Shown: one piece after another, positions 1 to 9,287 of the stretch | How the letters are laid out: every line of letters begins with the position of its first letter | How positions within the stretch are numbered: the stretch's first letter is position 1 | NCBI RefSeq assembly: GCF_900103035.1 | Contig: NZ_FMWO01000032.1 | Location: forward strand, 59,889-123,888 | DNA from: Nitrosomonas mobilis | GTDB taxonomy: Bacteria; Pseudomonadota; Gammaproteobacteria; Burkholderiales; Nitrosomonadaceae | Reading direction: 5' to 3' | Length of the DNA: 64,000 nucleotides | Notes under the pieces: generated by a model | The model's input: the letters and a program-made list of their open reading frames with translations, nothing else | Database searches by the model: none | Told to the model about the DNA's origin: nothing | Translations under genes and position numbers: made by a program

Positions 1-261
1 CATAGCCAGCTACCGTGTTTGTTTCACCAGTAGCCGACCAATGGCAATAACGTGCACGTTTGAATGAGGAACGCGGACGCATGAAAGGAATCGCCAACGT
101 TAGTCTAGTCATTACGTCTGCACTTATTTCATGAAACCCTGAATAACTCATATTTGTCATTCCGAATTCAGTTAAAAATTTTTAATCAATGCAATAGATT
201 TCTCACTCTAGTCCGGAATAGCACTTGTTCAGGATTTCCTTTAATCAGGAGAAATTTTTAC

Positions 262-1347
262 ATGCTGCAAAATAAAATTTTTGGTTTCGCCGTGGTTTTG
301 ATGTGGATTGTATTGAGCGGCAGTCCGGTTCTTGCCAAGTCGGTGGAACGAGTTTACTGGATAGCAGCCGATGAGGTACGGTGGGATTATGCGCCTTCTT
401 TTCCTATCGACCCGATGACCGGCAATGAATTTGACGCGGATCAGCGCATCTTCGTGGAACATGGGATCGGGCGGCGTTACTTGAAATCCGTTTACCGGCA
501 ATATACCGAAGGGTTTGGTGCCATCAAACCGCGTAGTGCCGCAGAAGAGCATCTGGGCATACTCGGGCCGGTCATTCGCGCGGCTGTCGGGGACCGGATC
601 ATCGTTCACTTCAAAAACAATACGCGTTTCCCGGCAAGCATCCATCCGCATGGCGTTCAATATACCCAGGCGCATGAGGGTGCTCCACACGCCCAGGTTA
701 CGGGCGGTGCCCATCAACAAGATGGCATAGTCGCGCCAGGCGGGGAACACACTTATGTCTGGAGTGTTCCGGAACGTGCCGGGCCGGGTAAGAATGATCC
801 ATCGTCGATTGCCTGGATTTACCACGGCCACGTGAATGAACCTGCCGACACCAATGCCGGATTGATCGGTCCGATCATCATCACCCGCAGAGGACGAGCA
901 AAACCGGATGGTGCGCCGCGAGATGTCGATCGTGAATTCATCTCATTATTTACGGTGTTCGATGAAAATGCCAGCCTGCATCTGGCAACCAATCTATCCG
1001 CCTGCGCGGATTCCTGCGACCCGGAGGATGAAGTCTTCGCGGAAAGTAATTTGATGCACGGCATCAATGGGCTGGTTTATAGCAACAATCAAGGCTATCT
1101 GATGCATAAGGGAGAGCGTGTGCGCTGGTATATCCTGGGCATGGGAACCGAGGTGGATCTGCATACGCCGCATTGGCACGGCGCGACGCTTCTGCACAAC
1201 GGCAACCGCCTGGATGTAACCGAAGTACTGCCGGCGGCCACCAAAACACTGGATATGCAACCCGATGTGGAAGGTGCGTGGATGTATCACTGTCATGTCA
1301 ATGACCATATCAGTGCCGGTATGATGACCCTGTATACCGTGAAATAA
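262..1347 (+). CDS. Two-domain multicopper oxidase, exported
   Basis: Predicted periplasmic copper oxidase of 361 aa that would oxidise a phenolic or metal substrate and reduce O2. A signal peptide covers residues 1-25, ending in SPVLA. All four copper-ligand blocks are visible: HPHG (128-131), YHGH (187-190), HTPHWHG (301-307) and HCHVNDHISAGM (343-354). The last supplies the type 1 Cys344, His349 and Met354. The length fits two-domain, hephaestin- or laccase-like oxidases. The ATG at 262 is preferred over the TTG at 154 because AGGAGA lies just upstream and it starts the signal peptide. The natural substrate cannot be read from sequence; ferroxidase or laccase activity is inference. It converges on the RTX gene across a shared hairpin. 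Confidence 0.9.
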   Translation: MLQNKIFGFAVVLMWIVLSGSPVLAKSVERVYWIAADEVRWDYAPSFPIDPMTGNEFDADQRIFVEHGIGRRYLKSVYRQYTEGFGAIKPRSAAEEHLGILGPVIRAAVGDRIIVHFKNNTRFPASIHPHGVQYTQAHEGAPHAQVTGGAHQQDGIVAPGGEHTYVWSVPERAGPGKNDPSSIAWIYHGHVNEPADTNAGLIGPIIITRRGRAKPDGAPRDVDREFISLFTVFDENASLHLATNLSACADSCDPEDEVFAESNLMHGINGLVYSNNQGYLMHKGERVRWYILGMGTEVDLHTPHWHGATLLHNGNRLDVTEVLPAATKTLDMQPDVEGAWMYHCHVNDHISAGMMTLYTVK

Positions 1348-1368
1348 TAACTTTAAAACCGTTAACCG

Positions 1369-1394
1369 TTACTTCCAGCCTGGGCTGGAAGTAA
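1369..1394. terminator. Bidirectional hairpin between convergent genes
   Basis: A perfect 12-base inverted repeat (TTACTTCCAGCC / GGCTGGAAGTAA, 2 bases between the arms) lies between the stops of the multicopper oxidase and the RTX gene. There is no long T run, so efficiency is uncertain, but the position suits a shared terminator. Confidence 0.7.
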
Positions 1395-1407
1395 GCAACA
1401 TCTTCAT

Positions 1408-2010
1408 TTACAGATCAAACACGATCATATCCGGGGTAATCGAGTTTATGTTGACACCAACCAGTTCAATGGTGGCCGCACCTCCGATAAATTCAACGGT
1501 AAACCCGTCATCGCCATTATCGGTAACGCCAGTTATAAATGACACCAATTCATCAAATGATTGGATTCCTAGAACATCTGAATCAAAGAACAGGCGATCC
1601 TCGCCCACTTTAAAATCGGCAACCTGGAAATGTCCGGTGCCATAAAAACCAAACGTGTCATTGCCGTCGCCACCGATTAGGCGGTCATAGCCGTCACCGG
1701 CGCGTAATATATCGTTGCCGGCACCGCCAAACAGCTTTTCGGTTCCGGATTGGCCATCAAGGTCGTCGTCACCATCACCACCTTTCAGTATGCCATTGCC
1801 GGCACCGCCTTTGATGATGTCATTACCGCCGCCACCTTCGATTTCATCGTGACCGTCACCACCTTCCAGAAAATTATCCAGATCATCTCCAATGATGAGC
1901 AAATCATTTTCGGTAAACCCGGCGGATCCAATTCCTTCAAAAGGAAGACCATCGATAAACTTGATAGAGCCTGAGCCCAGATTGGGGCGTGGTGTTGTGC
2001 TGACTGCCAT
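1408..2010 (-). CDS. Small RTX (GGxGxD repeat) calcium-binding protein
   Basis: Protein of 200 aa with a run of glycine/aspartate nonapeptide repeats (GGDGHDEIE, GGGGNDIIK, GGAGNDILR, GGDGNDTFG) at about residues 52-122. These are the calcium-binding beta-roll of RTX proteins. The segment after them resembles the C-terminal region that carries the type I secretion signal. The start has a strong AGGAGG ribosome site 6-7 bases upstream. There is no N-terminal signal peptide, as expected for type I export, and no HlyB/HlyD/TolC genes lie next to it. No catalytic domain is visible. It could be a small secreted or surface calcium-binding protein. Confidence 0.85.
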   Translation of the reverse strand: MAVSTTPRPNLGSGSIKFIDGLPFEGIGSAGFTENDLLIIGDDLDNFLEGGDGHDEIEGGGGNDIIKGGAGNGILKGGDGDDDLDGQSGTEKLFGGAGNDILRAGDGYDRLIGGDGNDTFGFYGTGHFQVADFKVGEDRLFFDSDVLGIQSFDELVSFITGVTDNGDDGFTVEFIGGAATIELVGVNINSITPDMIVFDL

Positions 2011-2121
2011 ATTTTGCCTCCTAATTAAATGTGTTCATCCACCAATCGATAAAATTATGTTCCGCTCCGTCTCACTAAAACCTTTAAACAATAATGAGAA
2101 TAATTCCTATTATATTGAACA

Positions 2122-3750
2122 ATGGTTAAAATGCAATCATTAATTGTGCTAGATATTGGAGCGGATGCGACTAATGGATTACCAAATATGACTACAAAAC
2201 ACGAAGAATTATTATTGAAAGCGAAGAGCTTAATCGCCGCCGGTAAGTTCAATGATGCTGATGCAATACTCGATCCACTGAAAATTGAGAATCCGCTGTC
2301 GCAGGATGTGGCCAGATTATGGTGCTCGCTGGCGATGCGTACCGGTCGGGCGACCGATGTGCCTGCGTATGCCGCAAAAATTTATGCGCATGTGCAAGGA
2401 GATTTTCACAAGGCACATTGGGCGCATGTGCTGGGGACCGCGAGTTTTGTTTTACTGGATTTACCCTCCGCCCAAGCACATTTCACTGATGCGCTGAATC
2501 ACTTGATGGCGCTGGCCAGAACGGGAAAAATCCCGCCGCAGAAAGAGCCGGTGAAACTGCTGCAAACCGAGGAAAATGTCTTTGTCTCGGGCAAAGCCGA
2601 GCAATTGCTATGGACGACGTGCGCGCAACTGGCCAGGCTGGATATTCCAGCATTTCCTTTTGCCGGCACTTTGCTGGGCTTGGTTCGTAACGGATGCCTG
2701 CTGGATTTCGACAAGGATCTCGACATCGCCGTGCGCATGGAATCGTGGGATGCCTGTTGTGCTGCGTTGGAGCAAGCCGGGTGGGCGCGCTCGCCGATGC
2801 GGATTGAATACGCCAATTACCGCGATTACGTGCACCCGGAATTGGGGATTACGCTCGATATCTGCGGCCTGCAGGCGAGAGGCAAGCAGATCGTAGGCGG
2901 TTTCGCGCTGCCCGGTTATCCCGATGAGTATCAGCGGGTATCAGTTTTTCCCAAATTTGATCTGACCCCACGCGAAACAGATTATGGCATGGTCTGGTTT
3001 CCGCGCCAGCCGGAAAAAATTCTTACTGCATTTTACGGCGACTGGCGCACGCCAAATCCTCATTGGGATACCGTGGTATCCGCGCTCAATCTGGAGAGTT
3101 TTACCTTGCTGGTGCGCTGCTATGCGTATCACCGGCTGATACAGCGCTGGCTGGTGGGTGATTTGTCCAAAGCATGGTGTTATGCGCATCAGATCGCGTT
3201 AAAAGACCCTGATGACGTACTCGCGCTGCGCAGCCGCCAATGGCTGGAACGGGCGCTTATACGCTTGAAGCGGGAAATCCCCGCGTGGCCAATAAATCAA
3301 CGGCAAATACGCGTGTATACCCGCATGGTGGCCGATCTATTTCATGAAGGCCATGTGAATTTCCTGCAAACAGCGCGTGCATTGGGAACACATTTGACAG
3401 TGTGCGTGGTTTCGGATGAGCGCGTGGTGGAAAACAAAGGTAAGCTGCCGGTCATGAAACAGACCGAACGCGCCGCCGTCGTCGCCGCGTGCAAATACGC
3501 CAATGCCGTAATAACGGAAACCCCGGCGAGTGTCACGCTGGAATTTATGCAACAACATGGCTTTGATATTTACACCTTTGCCTGCGCATCGGAGCAGGAA
3601 CGTTTGGATAAATACAAGCTATGCGAGTCATTGCCAGCAGAAATGATTCAGGAGCTTACGTATACATCCGGTATTTCGACATCTGACCTCGTCATGCGTA
3701 TATTGGATGGTGTGGGAAGTAAGAAAGCAAATCGCAAGGGTAGCGCGTAG
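2122..3750 (+). CDS. TPR / LicD-like / cytidylyltransferase-like fusion protein
   Basis: A 542-aa protein with three parts. Residues about 25-135 are helical and TPR-like. Residues about 155-310 contain PFAGTLLGLVRNG and DKDLD (197-201), resembling the nucleotidyltransferase-fold LicD/fukutin family that transfers phosphocholine or similar groups to glycans. Residues about 396-530 resemble a CTP-dependent cytidylyltransferase, with HEGH at 408-411 in the HxGH position and ISTSDL at 518-523 near the family ISTT-type motif. Cytidylylation of an alcohol phosphate and its transfer to a surface glycan would be a coherent joint role, but that is inference. The start is uncertain: 2122 has a weak ribosome site and an in-frame ATG exists at 2188. 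Confidence 0.7.
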   Translation: MVKMQSLIVLDIGADATNGLPNMTTKHEELLLKAKSLIAAGKFNDADAILDPLKIENPLSQDVARLWCSLAMRTGRATDVPAYAAKIYAHVQGDFHKAHWAHVLGTASFVLLDLPSAQAHFTDALNHLMALARTGKIPPQKEPVKLLQTEENVFVSGKAEQLLWTTCAQLARLDIPAFPFAGTLLGLVRNGCLLDFDKDLDIAVRMESWDACCAALEQAGWARSPMRIEYANYRDYVHPELGITLDICGLQARGKQIVGGFALPGYPDEYQRVSVFPKFDLTPRETDYGMVWFPRQPEKILTAFYGDWRTPNPHWDTVVSALNLESFTLLVRCYAYHRLIQRWLVGDLSKAWCYAHQIALKDPDDVLALRSRQWLERALIRLKREIPAWPINQRQIRVYTRMVADLFHEGHVNFLQTARALGTHLTVCVVSDERVVENKGKLPVMKQTERAAVVAACKYANAVITETPASVTLEFMQQHGFDIYTFACASEQERLDKYKLCESLPAEMIQELTYTSGISTSDLVMRILDGVGSKKANRKGSA

Positions 3751-3803
3751 AAATACAATCAAATACAATCGAGGGCAAGTTAAAGTTAATACTAATACTT
3801 ATG

Positions 3804-3943
3804 AGCACCTCTAGAAATTCAGGTTTCACCACAATACTTCGTTACTCACAAAAGTTGCCTTCTTACACATCAGTAATATACTACGCCAATATTTTTTATT
3901 CGCGCCCAGTCTTGCTTAAAACTCTGAATTTTTAGAGGTACTT
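3804..3943. repeat. MITE-like repeat, copy A
   Basis: About 140 bp bounded by imperfect inverted ends (AGCACCTCTAGAAATTCAG on the left, CTGAATTTTTAGAGGTAC on the right). The interior shares AATATTTTTTATTCGCGCC with copies B (13659-13837) and C (62368-62480). It is shorter than B, lacking about 40 bp near the left end. It has no coding capacity. It sits immediately upstream of dgt, between that gene and the LicD-like fusion gene. Confidence 0.8.
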
Positions 3944-3995
3944 TTATGAAATTTACACTCTGGCACGATGTCGTTCCACCAGTTTCAGATTCCTC

Positions 3996-5123
3996 ATGAC
4001 TTTAATTGAGCTGGCACATTATGCCGTATCCGATCGGAATTCGCGCGGGCGTCGAATTCACGAATCTTCGCCTTCCGGACGCAGTGAATTTCAGCGAGAC
4101 CGGGACAGAATCATTCACTCTAAGGCATTCCGGCGGCTCGAATACAAAACCCAAGTATTTGTCAATCATGAAGGGGATCTGTTTCGCACACGCCTCACTC
4201 ATAGTCTGGAGGTTGCCCAGATCGGACGATCAATTGCGCGCAACCTGGCACTCAATGAAGACCTGGTGGAAGCGATTTCATTAGCACATGATCTAGGGCA
4301 TACGCCTTTCGGTCATGCCGGTCAGGATGCGCTGAATGAATGCATGCGTGAATATGGTGGGTTCGAGCATAACCTGCAGTCATTACGGGTAGTTGACGTG
4401 CTTGAGGAACGTTACGCCCAATTCGATGGGCTGAATCTCTGCTTTGAAACCCGTGAAGGGATATTGAAGAAAGTGCCCAAGTCCAGAATACCGACTTTAG
4501 GTGAATTGGGTGAACGCTTCACGAATAATTACAGTCCATCCCTGGAAGCACAGCTAGCGAATTTGACGGATGAAATCGCTTATAATAACCATGATGTCGA
4601 TGATGGTCTGCGGTCAGGGTTCATCAGCCTGAAACAGCTTGCAGAGGTGGACATTTTCGCCGGGCATATGTACACCGTACAAAAATGCTATCCCGACCTG
4701 AGTGAAAGGCGTCTAATCCATGAAACGATTCGTGGCATGATCAATACACTGGCTTCTGACTTGACTGCGCAAAGCAAGGCCAACATCGAACAGGCAAAAC
4801 CGGAAAGTCTCGATCAAGTTCGCGGATTGCCCGTCCTGATTGGCTTCAGCGATACTATCAGGCGCCAGCAACGTGATTTGAAACGTTTCTTATACCAGAA
4901 TCTTTACAGACATTATCAGGTGATGCGCATGAGCAACAAGGCGCGGCATACAATTGAAAGATTATTCACCGCTTTTTCTGCCGACCCCGCACTGCTACCG
5001 GAAAAATATCAACAGAAATTTAATCAATACGGGCATCAGGCTATTGCCGATTACATTGCAGGAATGACGGACCGTTATGCGATCAGGGAATACCAGCGCA
5101 TGTTTTCTATCACTGAACATTAA
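3996..5123 (+). CDS. dgt: dGTPase-like HD phosphohydrolase
   Basis: Deoxyguanosinetriphosphate triphosphohydrolase-like protein of 375 aa, which hydrolyses dNTPs to deoxynucleosides and triphosphate in the cytoplasm. The conserved N-terminal blocks [19 protein letters not shown] and [10 protein letters not shown] are present. The HD metal site is intact: His69, His98-Asp99 in [11 protein letters not shown], and a later Asp in [12 protein letters not shown]. The start lies about 50 bases after the MITE copy and has only a weak ribosome site, so the true start could differ slightly. The next gene follows after about 19 bases, suggesting co-transcription with the exported ankyrin protein. Confidence 0.92.
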   Translation: MTLIELAHYAVSDRNSRGRRIHESSPSGRSEFQRDRDRIIHSKAFRRLEYKTQVFVNHEGDLFRTRLTHSLEVAQIGRSIARNLALNEDLVEAISLAHDLGHTPFGHAGQDALNECMREYGGFEHNLQSLRVVDVLEERYAQFDGLNLCFETREGILKKVPKSRIPTLGELGERFTNNYSPSLEAQLANLTDEIAYNNHDVDDGLRSGFISLKQLAEVDIFAGHMYTVQKCYPDLSERRLIHETIRGMINTLASDLTAQSKANIEQAKPESLDQVRGLPVLIGFSDTIRRQQRDLKRFLYQNLYRHYQVMRMSNKARHTIERLFTAFSADPALLPEKYQQKFNQYGHQAIADYIAGMTDRYAIREYQRMFSITEH

Positions 5124-5142
5124 CCAATTACTCGATCTGACC

Positions 5143-5919
5143 ATGCTCATAAAATTAATCAGCAGACTGCGGTTTTACGTTTATTTTCTTGGGTTGATCA
5201 TGCTATTGCTACCAGTTGCAGCCTTAACCGAGCAGGCGATCAGCCAGACGGAAGATGAACTGATCAATGCAGCAGGCCGTGGACAACTGTCTCGCATCCA
5301 ATCTTTATTAACCGAATCACATTCCTTTGATCAATCCACCCTAAATCAGGCGCTCATCCAGGCCACTGTAAACGGACAGGATAAAATCGTTGAATTCCTG
5401 CTGAATAATGGTGCTGATATTAATGTTCTTATTGAGGAAAATCGCTCTCTTCTGCACCTGGCGGCACGCGATGACAGAATTGATGTGGTACGTGTATTGC
5501 TAGCGAAGGGCGCAAAGAAAGATGCGGTATCTTCCGATGGAACAACTGCGTTGATGATTGCCGCACAGTATAGCCGAATCGAAATTCTGCGTCTGCTGAT
5601 TCAGGCTGGCGCCGATATCGATGCTGGCAATCAGGAAGGAATAACCGCACTGATGTATGCTGCACGATTGAATTTCCAAAACGGGGTTCAGGATTTGCTT
5701 CGGGCTGGTGCCAATGTCAACAAATCAGCCAATAATGGCGCAACATCTCTGATGCTGGCAGCGCAGAACGGTTACCAGAACATCACCAAAGCCCTGCTCG
5801 CTGCGGGAGCCGACCCCAACATCAAAGCCGGGAATGATGCAACTGCGCTCTTTCTGGCACAAAGGTACAATCATCGCGATGTCATCAAAATTCTACGTGA
5901 TGCTGGTGCCAGGCAATAG
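5143..5919 (+). CDS. Exported ankyrin-repeat protein
   Basis: Protein of 258 aa beginning with a signal peptide (LGLIMLLLPVAALTEQA), followed by about six ankyrin repeats over residues 45-255 (patterns such as NGADIN, SSDGTTALMIAAQ, GADIDAGNQEGITALMYAAR, GADPNIKAG). The ATG at 5143 is chosen because an upstream in-frame start at 5077 would overlap dgt and place a hydrophilic stretch ahead of the signal peptide. Probably a periplasmic protein-binding scaffold; the partner is unknown. A second exported ankyrin protein lies at 7847-8506 on the other strand. Confidence 0.85.
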   Translation: MLIKLISRLRFYVYFLGLIMLLLPVAALTEQAISQTEDELINAAGRGQLSRIQSLLTESHSFDQSTLNQALIQATVNGQDKIVEFLLNNGADINVLIEENRSLLHLAARDDRIDVVRVLLAKGAKKDAVSSDGTTALMIAAQYSRIEILRLLIQAGADIDAGNQEGITALMYAARLNFQNGVQDLLRAGANVNKSANNGATSLMLAAQNGYQNITKALLAAGADPNIKAGNDATALFLAQRYNHRDVIKILRDAGARQ

Positions 5920-5968
5920 TCCGTCTTTTGCCGTGACCGGCCGATCAATATTCAATAAACCAAATCCT

Positions 5969-5998
5969 TATTCATATTCATATTCATATTCATATTCA
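5969..5998 (+). repeat. Hexanucleotide tandem repeat (TTCATA) in a 5' region
   Basis: About 4.7 copies of TTCATA lie between the ankyrin gene and the Sel1 lipoprotein gene, ending a few bases before the GGAGG ribosome site at 6003. Such tracts can change copy number by slippage and alter promoter or leader spacing. That effect is not shown here. Confidence 0.85.
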
Positions 5999-6017
5999 AC
6001 CAGGAGGGTCCAACAAC

Positions 6018-6686
6018 ATGCCATATCTTATACCGACCATACTCATTGCACTGATGATGACTGCTTGTGGAAATTCGGAGAATGCCAGCACTCCTGATAC
6101 ATCAAAAGGAACACAGCAATCAACGCTCAATGAAATTACCCCCCTTGGTGAACTACCTTCTTTTTTAAAACAGGGATTATCTGCCGAAGAACAAGATGCA
6201 CTGAAGAAAGAAATCATACCAACGTTGGATGACGGCATGACACCAGAAGAGCGTTTCAAAAAACTGCGCATGGATGCAGAAGCGGGTGATCCGGATGCTC
6301 AAAATGGTCTGGGTACCATGTTTTATCTGGGCGAGGCGGTCTCACGCGATGCTGCAGGTAACATTATGGAGTCTGATCCTGTAACAGCTGCAGGCTGGTT
6401 CTCTCGTGCAGCAGAACAGGGGCATGCTGATGCCCAATTTAATCTTGGGCTACTCTATCTCAATGGGGAAGGGGTTGCTCAGAACACGTCAACGGCAGTT
6501 AAATGGTTTACCCGATCTGCCGAACAGGGAAATGTCGATGCGCAGAATAATTTAGGAGTCATTTATCTCACTGGTGAAGGTGGGGCAACTCAAGATAAGG
6601 ATTTAGCTATTGAATGGTTCAGAAAAGCAGCGAAACAAGGCAATGAAGAAGCCAAACAAAATCTTGAAGCAATCCAGGCGCAATAG
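6018..6686 (+). CDS. Sel1-repeat lipoprotein
   Basis: Protein of 222 aa with a lipoprotein signal (PTILIALMMTAC, lipobox Cys17) followed by Sel1-like TPR repeats from about residue 75 to the end (DAQNGLGTMFYLGEAVSRD, AAEQGHADAQFNLGLLYLNG, SAEQGNVDAQNNLGVIYLTG). Sel1 repeats form alpha-solenoids that bind other proteins. A strong CAGGAGG site precedes the ATG. The hexanucleotide repeat directly upstream may affect its expression. Function is otherwise unknown. Confidence 0.88.
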   Translation: MPYLIPTILIALMMTACGNSENASTPDTSKGTQQSTLNEITPLGELPSFLKQGLSAEEQDALKKEIIPTLDDGMTPEERFKKLRMDAEAGDPDAQNGLGTMFYLGEAVSRDAAGNIMESDPVTAAGWFSRAAEQGHADAQFNLGLLYLNGEGVAQNTSTAVKWFTRSAEQGNVDAQNNLGVIYLTGEGGATQDKDLAIEWFRKAAKQGNEEAKQNLEAIQAQ

Positions 6687-6763
6687 AGGGCATCTCTAGA
6701 ATCGATAATCATGGTTATTGTCAGCATAATTATTATCAAACTAAACTTTGTTGTGAGTTGCAT

Positions 6764-7807
6764 ATGAATGCTGCCTGGCTCGATTTTCTCCGGGAGGGGA
6801 ATGCCCGAATCAACTTAAATCAGATCGAACATTTTGGCGATCCCGCTGCAGAATTACAGCAAGTGCAGGCGTCGCCTGTGCTGGTAGACCTCTCCTATCT
6901 CGGGCTGATCCGTATTTCCGGACCAGACGCTCAAAGCTTTTTACAAGGACAGTTGACTTGCGATATCAGCATGCTCAATGGGCACACCGCAACTTATGGA
7001 GGTTATTGCACGCCAAAAGGGCGATTATTAAGTAATTTCCTGATTTGGAAGAGGGTCGAAAGTGCGGACTACTGGCTGCAATTGCCAGCCAGCCTGGTGC
7101 AATCCACAATCAAACGCTTTAGCATGTTTGTATTGCGAACAAAGGTTACTTTACACGATGAGACCGACAATCTAGTACGTATCGGCATCATCGATAAAAA
7201 TACCACGGCCGTGCTAAATAACTGCTTCACAGAAATTTTACCCAGATTTGAACCGTTATCCTTCTCTGATACAAGTGAGGGCCAAGTAATCCGCCATAGC
7301 GAACAGCGCATTGAAATTATCACCACGTTGGCTGAAGCCACCAGAATCTGGAAGCGATTGAGGCATGAGCTAATACCTGCTGGATCACATTGCTGGCAAT
7401 GGCAGGAAATCTGCGAAGGCATTCCCAGCATCCAGCCAGAAACACAAGAAGAATTTATTCCCCAGATGATCAATCTCGACAAGATTGGCGGTGTTAGTTT
7501 TCAGAAAGGTTGTTATCCCGGGCAGGAAATTGTCGCGCGAACTCAGTATCTGGGAAAACTGAAACGACGCATGTATCGAGCGCACATAGCATGCTCTGAT
7601 ATCGCTGCAGCGAGTGATCCATTATTCAGTCAGGAAATGGGACTACAGGCAAGCGGCATGATCGTCAACGCCGCGATTTCTCCCATCGGCGGTTATGATG
7701 TATTGGCCGTGATTCAAATCAGTAGTGTAGAAAATTACGAAATTCACTGGAAAACACCAACAGGACCTGTCTTGACGCTAATGCCCCTCCCCTATGCTAT
7801 TCAGTAA
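6764..7807 (+). CDS. ygfZ: YgfZ/GcvT-family folate-binding protein
   Basis: Folate-dependent protein of 347 aa that assists assembly or repair of certain iron-sulfur enzymes. The family signature KGCYPGQEIVARTQYLGKLKRR is present near residues 245-266 and includes the conserved reactive Cys. The N-terminal GcvT-like fold shows QGQLTCDI and GYCTPKGRLL. The ATG at 6764 is preferred over a TTG two codons earlier. It is convergent with the ankyrin gene at 7847. Confidence 0.92.
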   Translation: MNAAWLDFLREGNARINLNQIEHFGDPAAELQQVQASPVLVDLSYLGLIRISGPDAQSFLQGQLTCDISMLNGHTATYGGYCTPKGRLLSNFLIWKRVESADYWLQLPASLVQSTIKRFSMFVLRTKVTLHDETDNLVRIGIIDKNTTAVLNNCFTEILPRFEPLSFSDTSEGQVIRHSEQRIEIITTLAEATRIWKRLRHELIPAGSHCWQWQEICEGIPSIQPETQEEFIPQMINLDKIGGVSFQKGCYPGQEIVARTQYLGKLKRRMYRAHIACSDIAAASDPLFSQEMGLQASGMIVNAAISPIGGYDVLAVIQISSVENYEIHWKTPTGPVLTLMPLPYAIQ

Positions 7808-7846
7808 ATGAAAAGTGCTCATAACTGAAAAACCATATCATCGGAA

Positions 7847-8506
7847 TCAGTCCATACGGTTATTTTCCAGCAATAGTTGCACTATATTACTGCGCCCCTT
7901 TTTATCTGCCCAATCAAGCGCGGTTTCCCCTGCTTCATTACTAGCCTGTAGATTTGCACCTCGTGCGAGCAAAAGTTTGGCAGTTTCATAATGATTACCG
8001 CGTACTGCCATCATCAAGGCTGTCGTACCATTGTCGGTAGCTGCATTAATGTTCGCACCGGAATCCAGTAAGAATGTAACAATCTCGTGATAACCATTGG
8101 TTGCAGCATAAATCAGTGGATTCCAGCCTGCATGATCGAAGTCCACATCTTGCTTGTGGAGCCGCTTAACCATATCCACCTGACCATGATAGCTCGCTAG
8201 CATTATGGCAGTTTCTCCATATTTGTTGCGCAGATTGACATCAGCACCTGCCGCCAGCAACAGCTCATCCAGCCTAGTTATTTTATGACGGGCTGCCAGC
8301 ATCAGCGCGGTATAGCTGCGTGAATTGCGCGCATCTGGATTCGCCCCTTTGGCGAGTAAATTTTCTACCCGATGTGCATTATTATCCTCTACCGCACGGA
8401 TCAAATCTTCATCCACACCCGCCTGAGTCTGCATACTCAAAACCAGCATGCACACCAGTACCACGCCTGAACTTATGTTAAGAAAATCTTGCCGTCGCAT
8501 TATCAC
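7847..8506 (-). CDS. Exported ankyrin-repeat protein
   Basis: Protein of 219 aa with a signal peptide (VVLVCMLVLSMQTQA) and five or six ankyrin repeats (DNNAHRVENLLAKGANPDAR, LLLAAGADVNLRNKYGETAIM, LLDSGANINAATDNGTTALM). It overlaps the 3' end of tatD by 29 bases (23 if the ATG at 8500 is used), so the two are translationally coupled. It is similar in design to the protein at 5143-5919. Likely a periplasmic binding scaffold; its ligand is unknown. Confidence 0.85.
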   Translation of the reverse strand: MIMRRQDFLNISSGVVLVCMLVLSMQTQAGVDEDLIRAVEDNNAHRVENLLAKGANPDARNSRSYTALMLAARHKITRLDELLLAAGADVNLRNKYGETAIMLASYHGQVDMVKRLHKQDVDFDHAGWNPLIYAATNGYHEIVTFLLDSGANINAATDNGTTALMMAVRGNHYETAKLLLARGANLQASNEAGETALDWADKKGRSNIVQLLLENNRMD

Positions 8507-9275
8507 CGACCCCCTTGATCTTGAATAGATTAAAAAAATTGCTGGTTGTTACTTTAGCGACTTCGGATAGAGCCATATTCCGTAAACGCGCAATTTCTTC
8601 AGCAACATGACATACATAAGCTGGTTGATTGGTTTTGCCACGATGTGGCACAGGAGCAAGGTAGGGAGAATCAGTTTCAATCAGCATCCGATCAGCAGGT
8701 ACTTTCATCGCCACTTCCCTGACAAGGCTCGCATTCTTGAAAGTAACAATTCCAGAAAAGGAAATGTAAAAATTCATATCCAGCGCACGTTTGGCGACTT
8801 CCCAATTTTCCGTAAAGCAATGCATTACTCCACCGACAGACTGGGCATTTTCTTCTGCCATAATACGTAACGTATCCTCGGCTGCAGCGCGCGTATGGAT
8901 GATCAAGGGCTTACCACACTGACTGGCGGCACGAATATGTTTTCGAAAACGCTCACGCTGCCATTCCAAGTTACCTTTCAACCGAAAATAATCCAGCCCG
9001 GTCTCACCAATGGCAATAACCTTGGGGTGATCCGCCAGTTTGGTCAGACAGGCAACATCAGGCTCTGTGGGCAGTTCGTAGTCAGGATGCACACCAACGG
9101 ACGCAAAAAGATGTGGATATGCCTGTGCCAGGGCCAGCACGCGGGGAAAGTGCTCAAGATCAACACCGACACACAATGCATGTGATACCTGACTGGTCCG
9201 CATGTTCTGCAACAGTTCGTCAAGATGATCAGCTAGATCGGGAAAATCAAGATGGCAGTGTGAGTCTACAAACAT
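8478..9275 (-). CDS. tatD: TatD-family metal-dependent hydrolase
   Basis: Metal-dependent DNase/hydrolase of the TatD family, 265 aa, TIM barrel. Metal ligands are in place: VDSHCHLD at the N terminus, GETGLDYF, IIHTRAAAEDT, MHCFTEN and ETDSPYLAP. The C terminus runs about 10 residues beyond the usual NFFNLF motif, into the overlap with the ankyrin gene. It lies 12 bases after queD, suggesting a queD-tatD-ankyrin transcript. Confidence 0.93.
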   Translation of the reverse strand: MFVDSHCHLDFPDLADHLDELLQNMRTSQVSHALCVGVDLEHFPRVLALAQAYPHLFASVGVHPDYELPTEPDVACLTKLADHPKVIAIGETGLDYFRLKGNLEWQRERFRKHIRAASQCGKPLIIHTRAAAEDTLRIMAEENAQSVGGVMHCFTENWEVAKRALDMNFYISFSGIVTFKNASLVREVAMKVPADRMLIETDSPYLAPVPHRGKTNQPAYVCHVAEEIARLRNMALSEVAKVTTSNFFNLFKIKGVGDNATARFS

Positions 9276-9287
9276 GGTAAGTGATAT

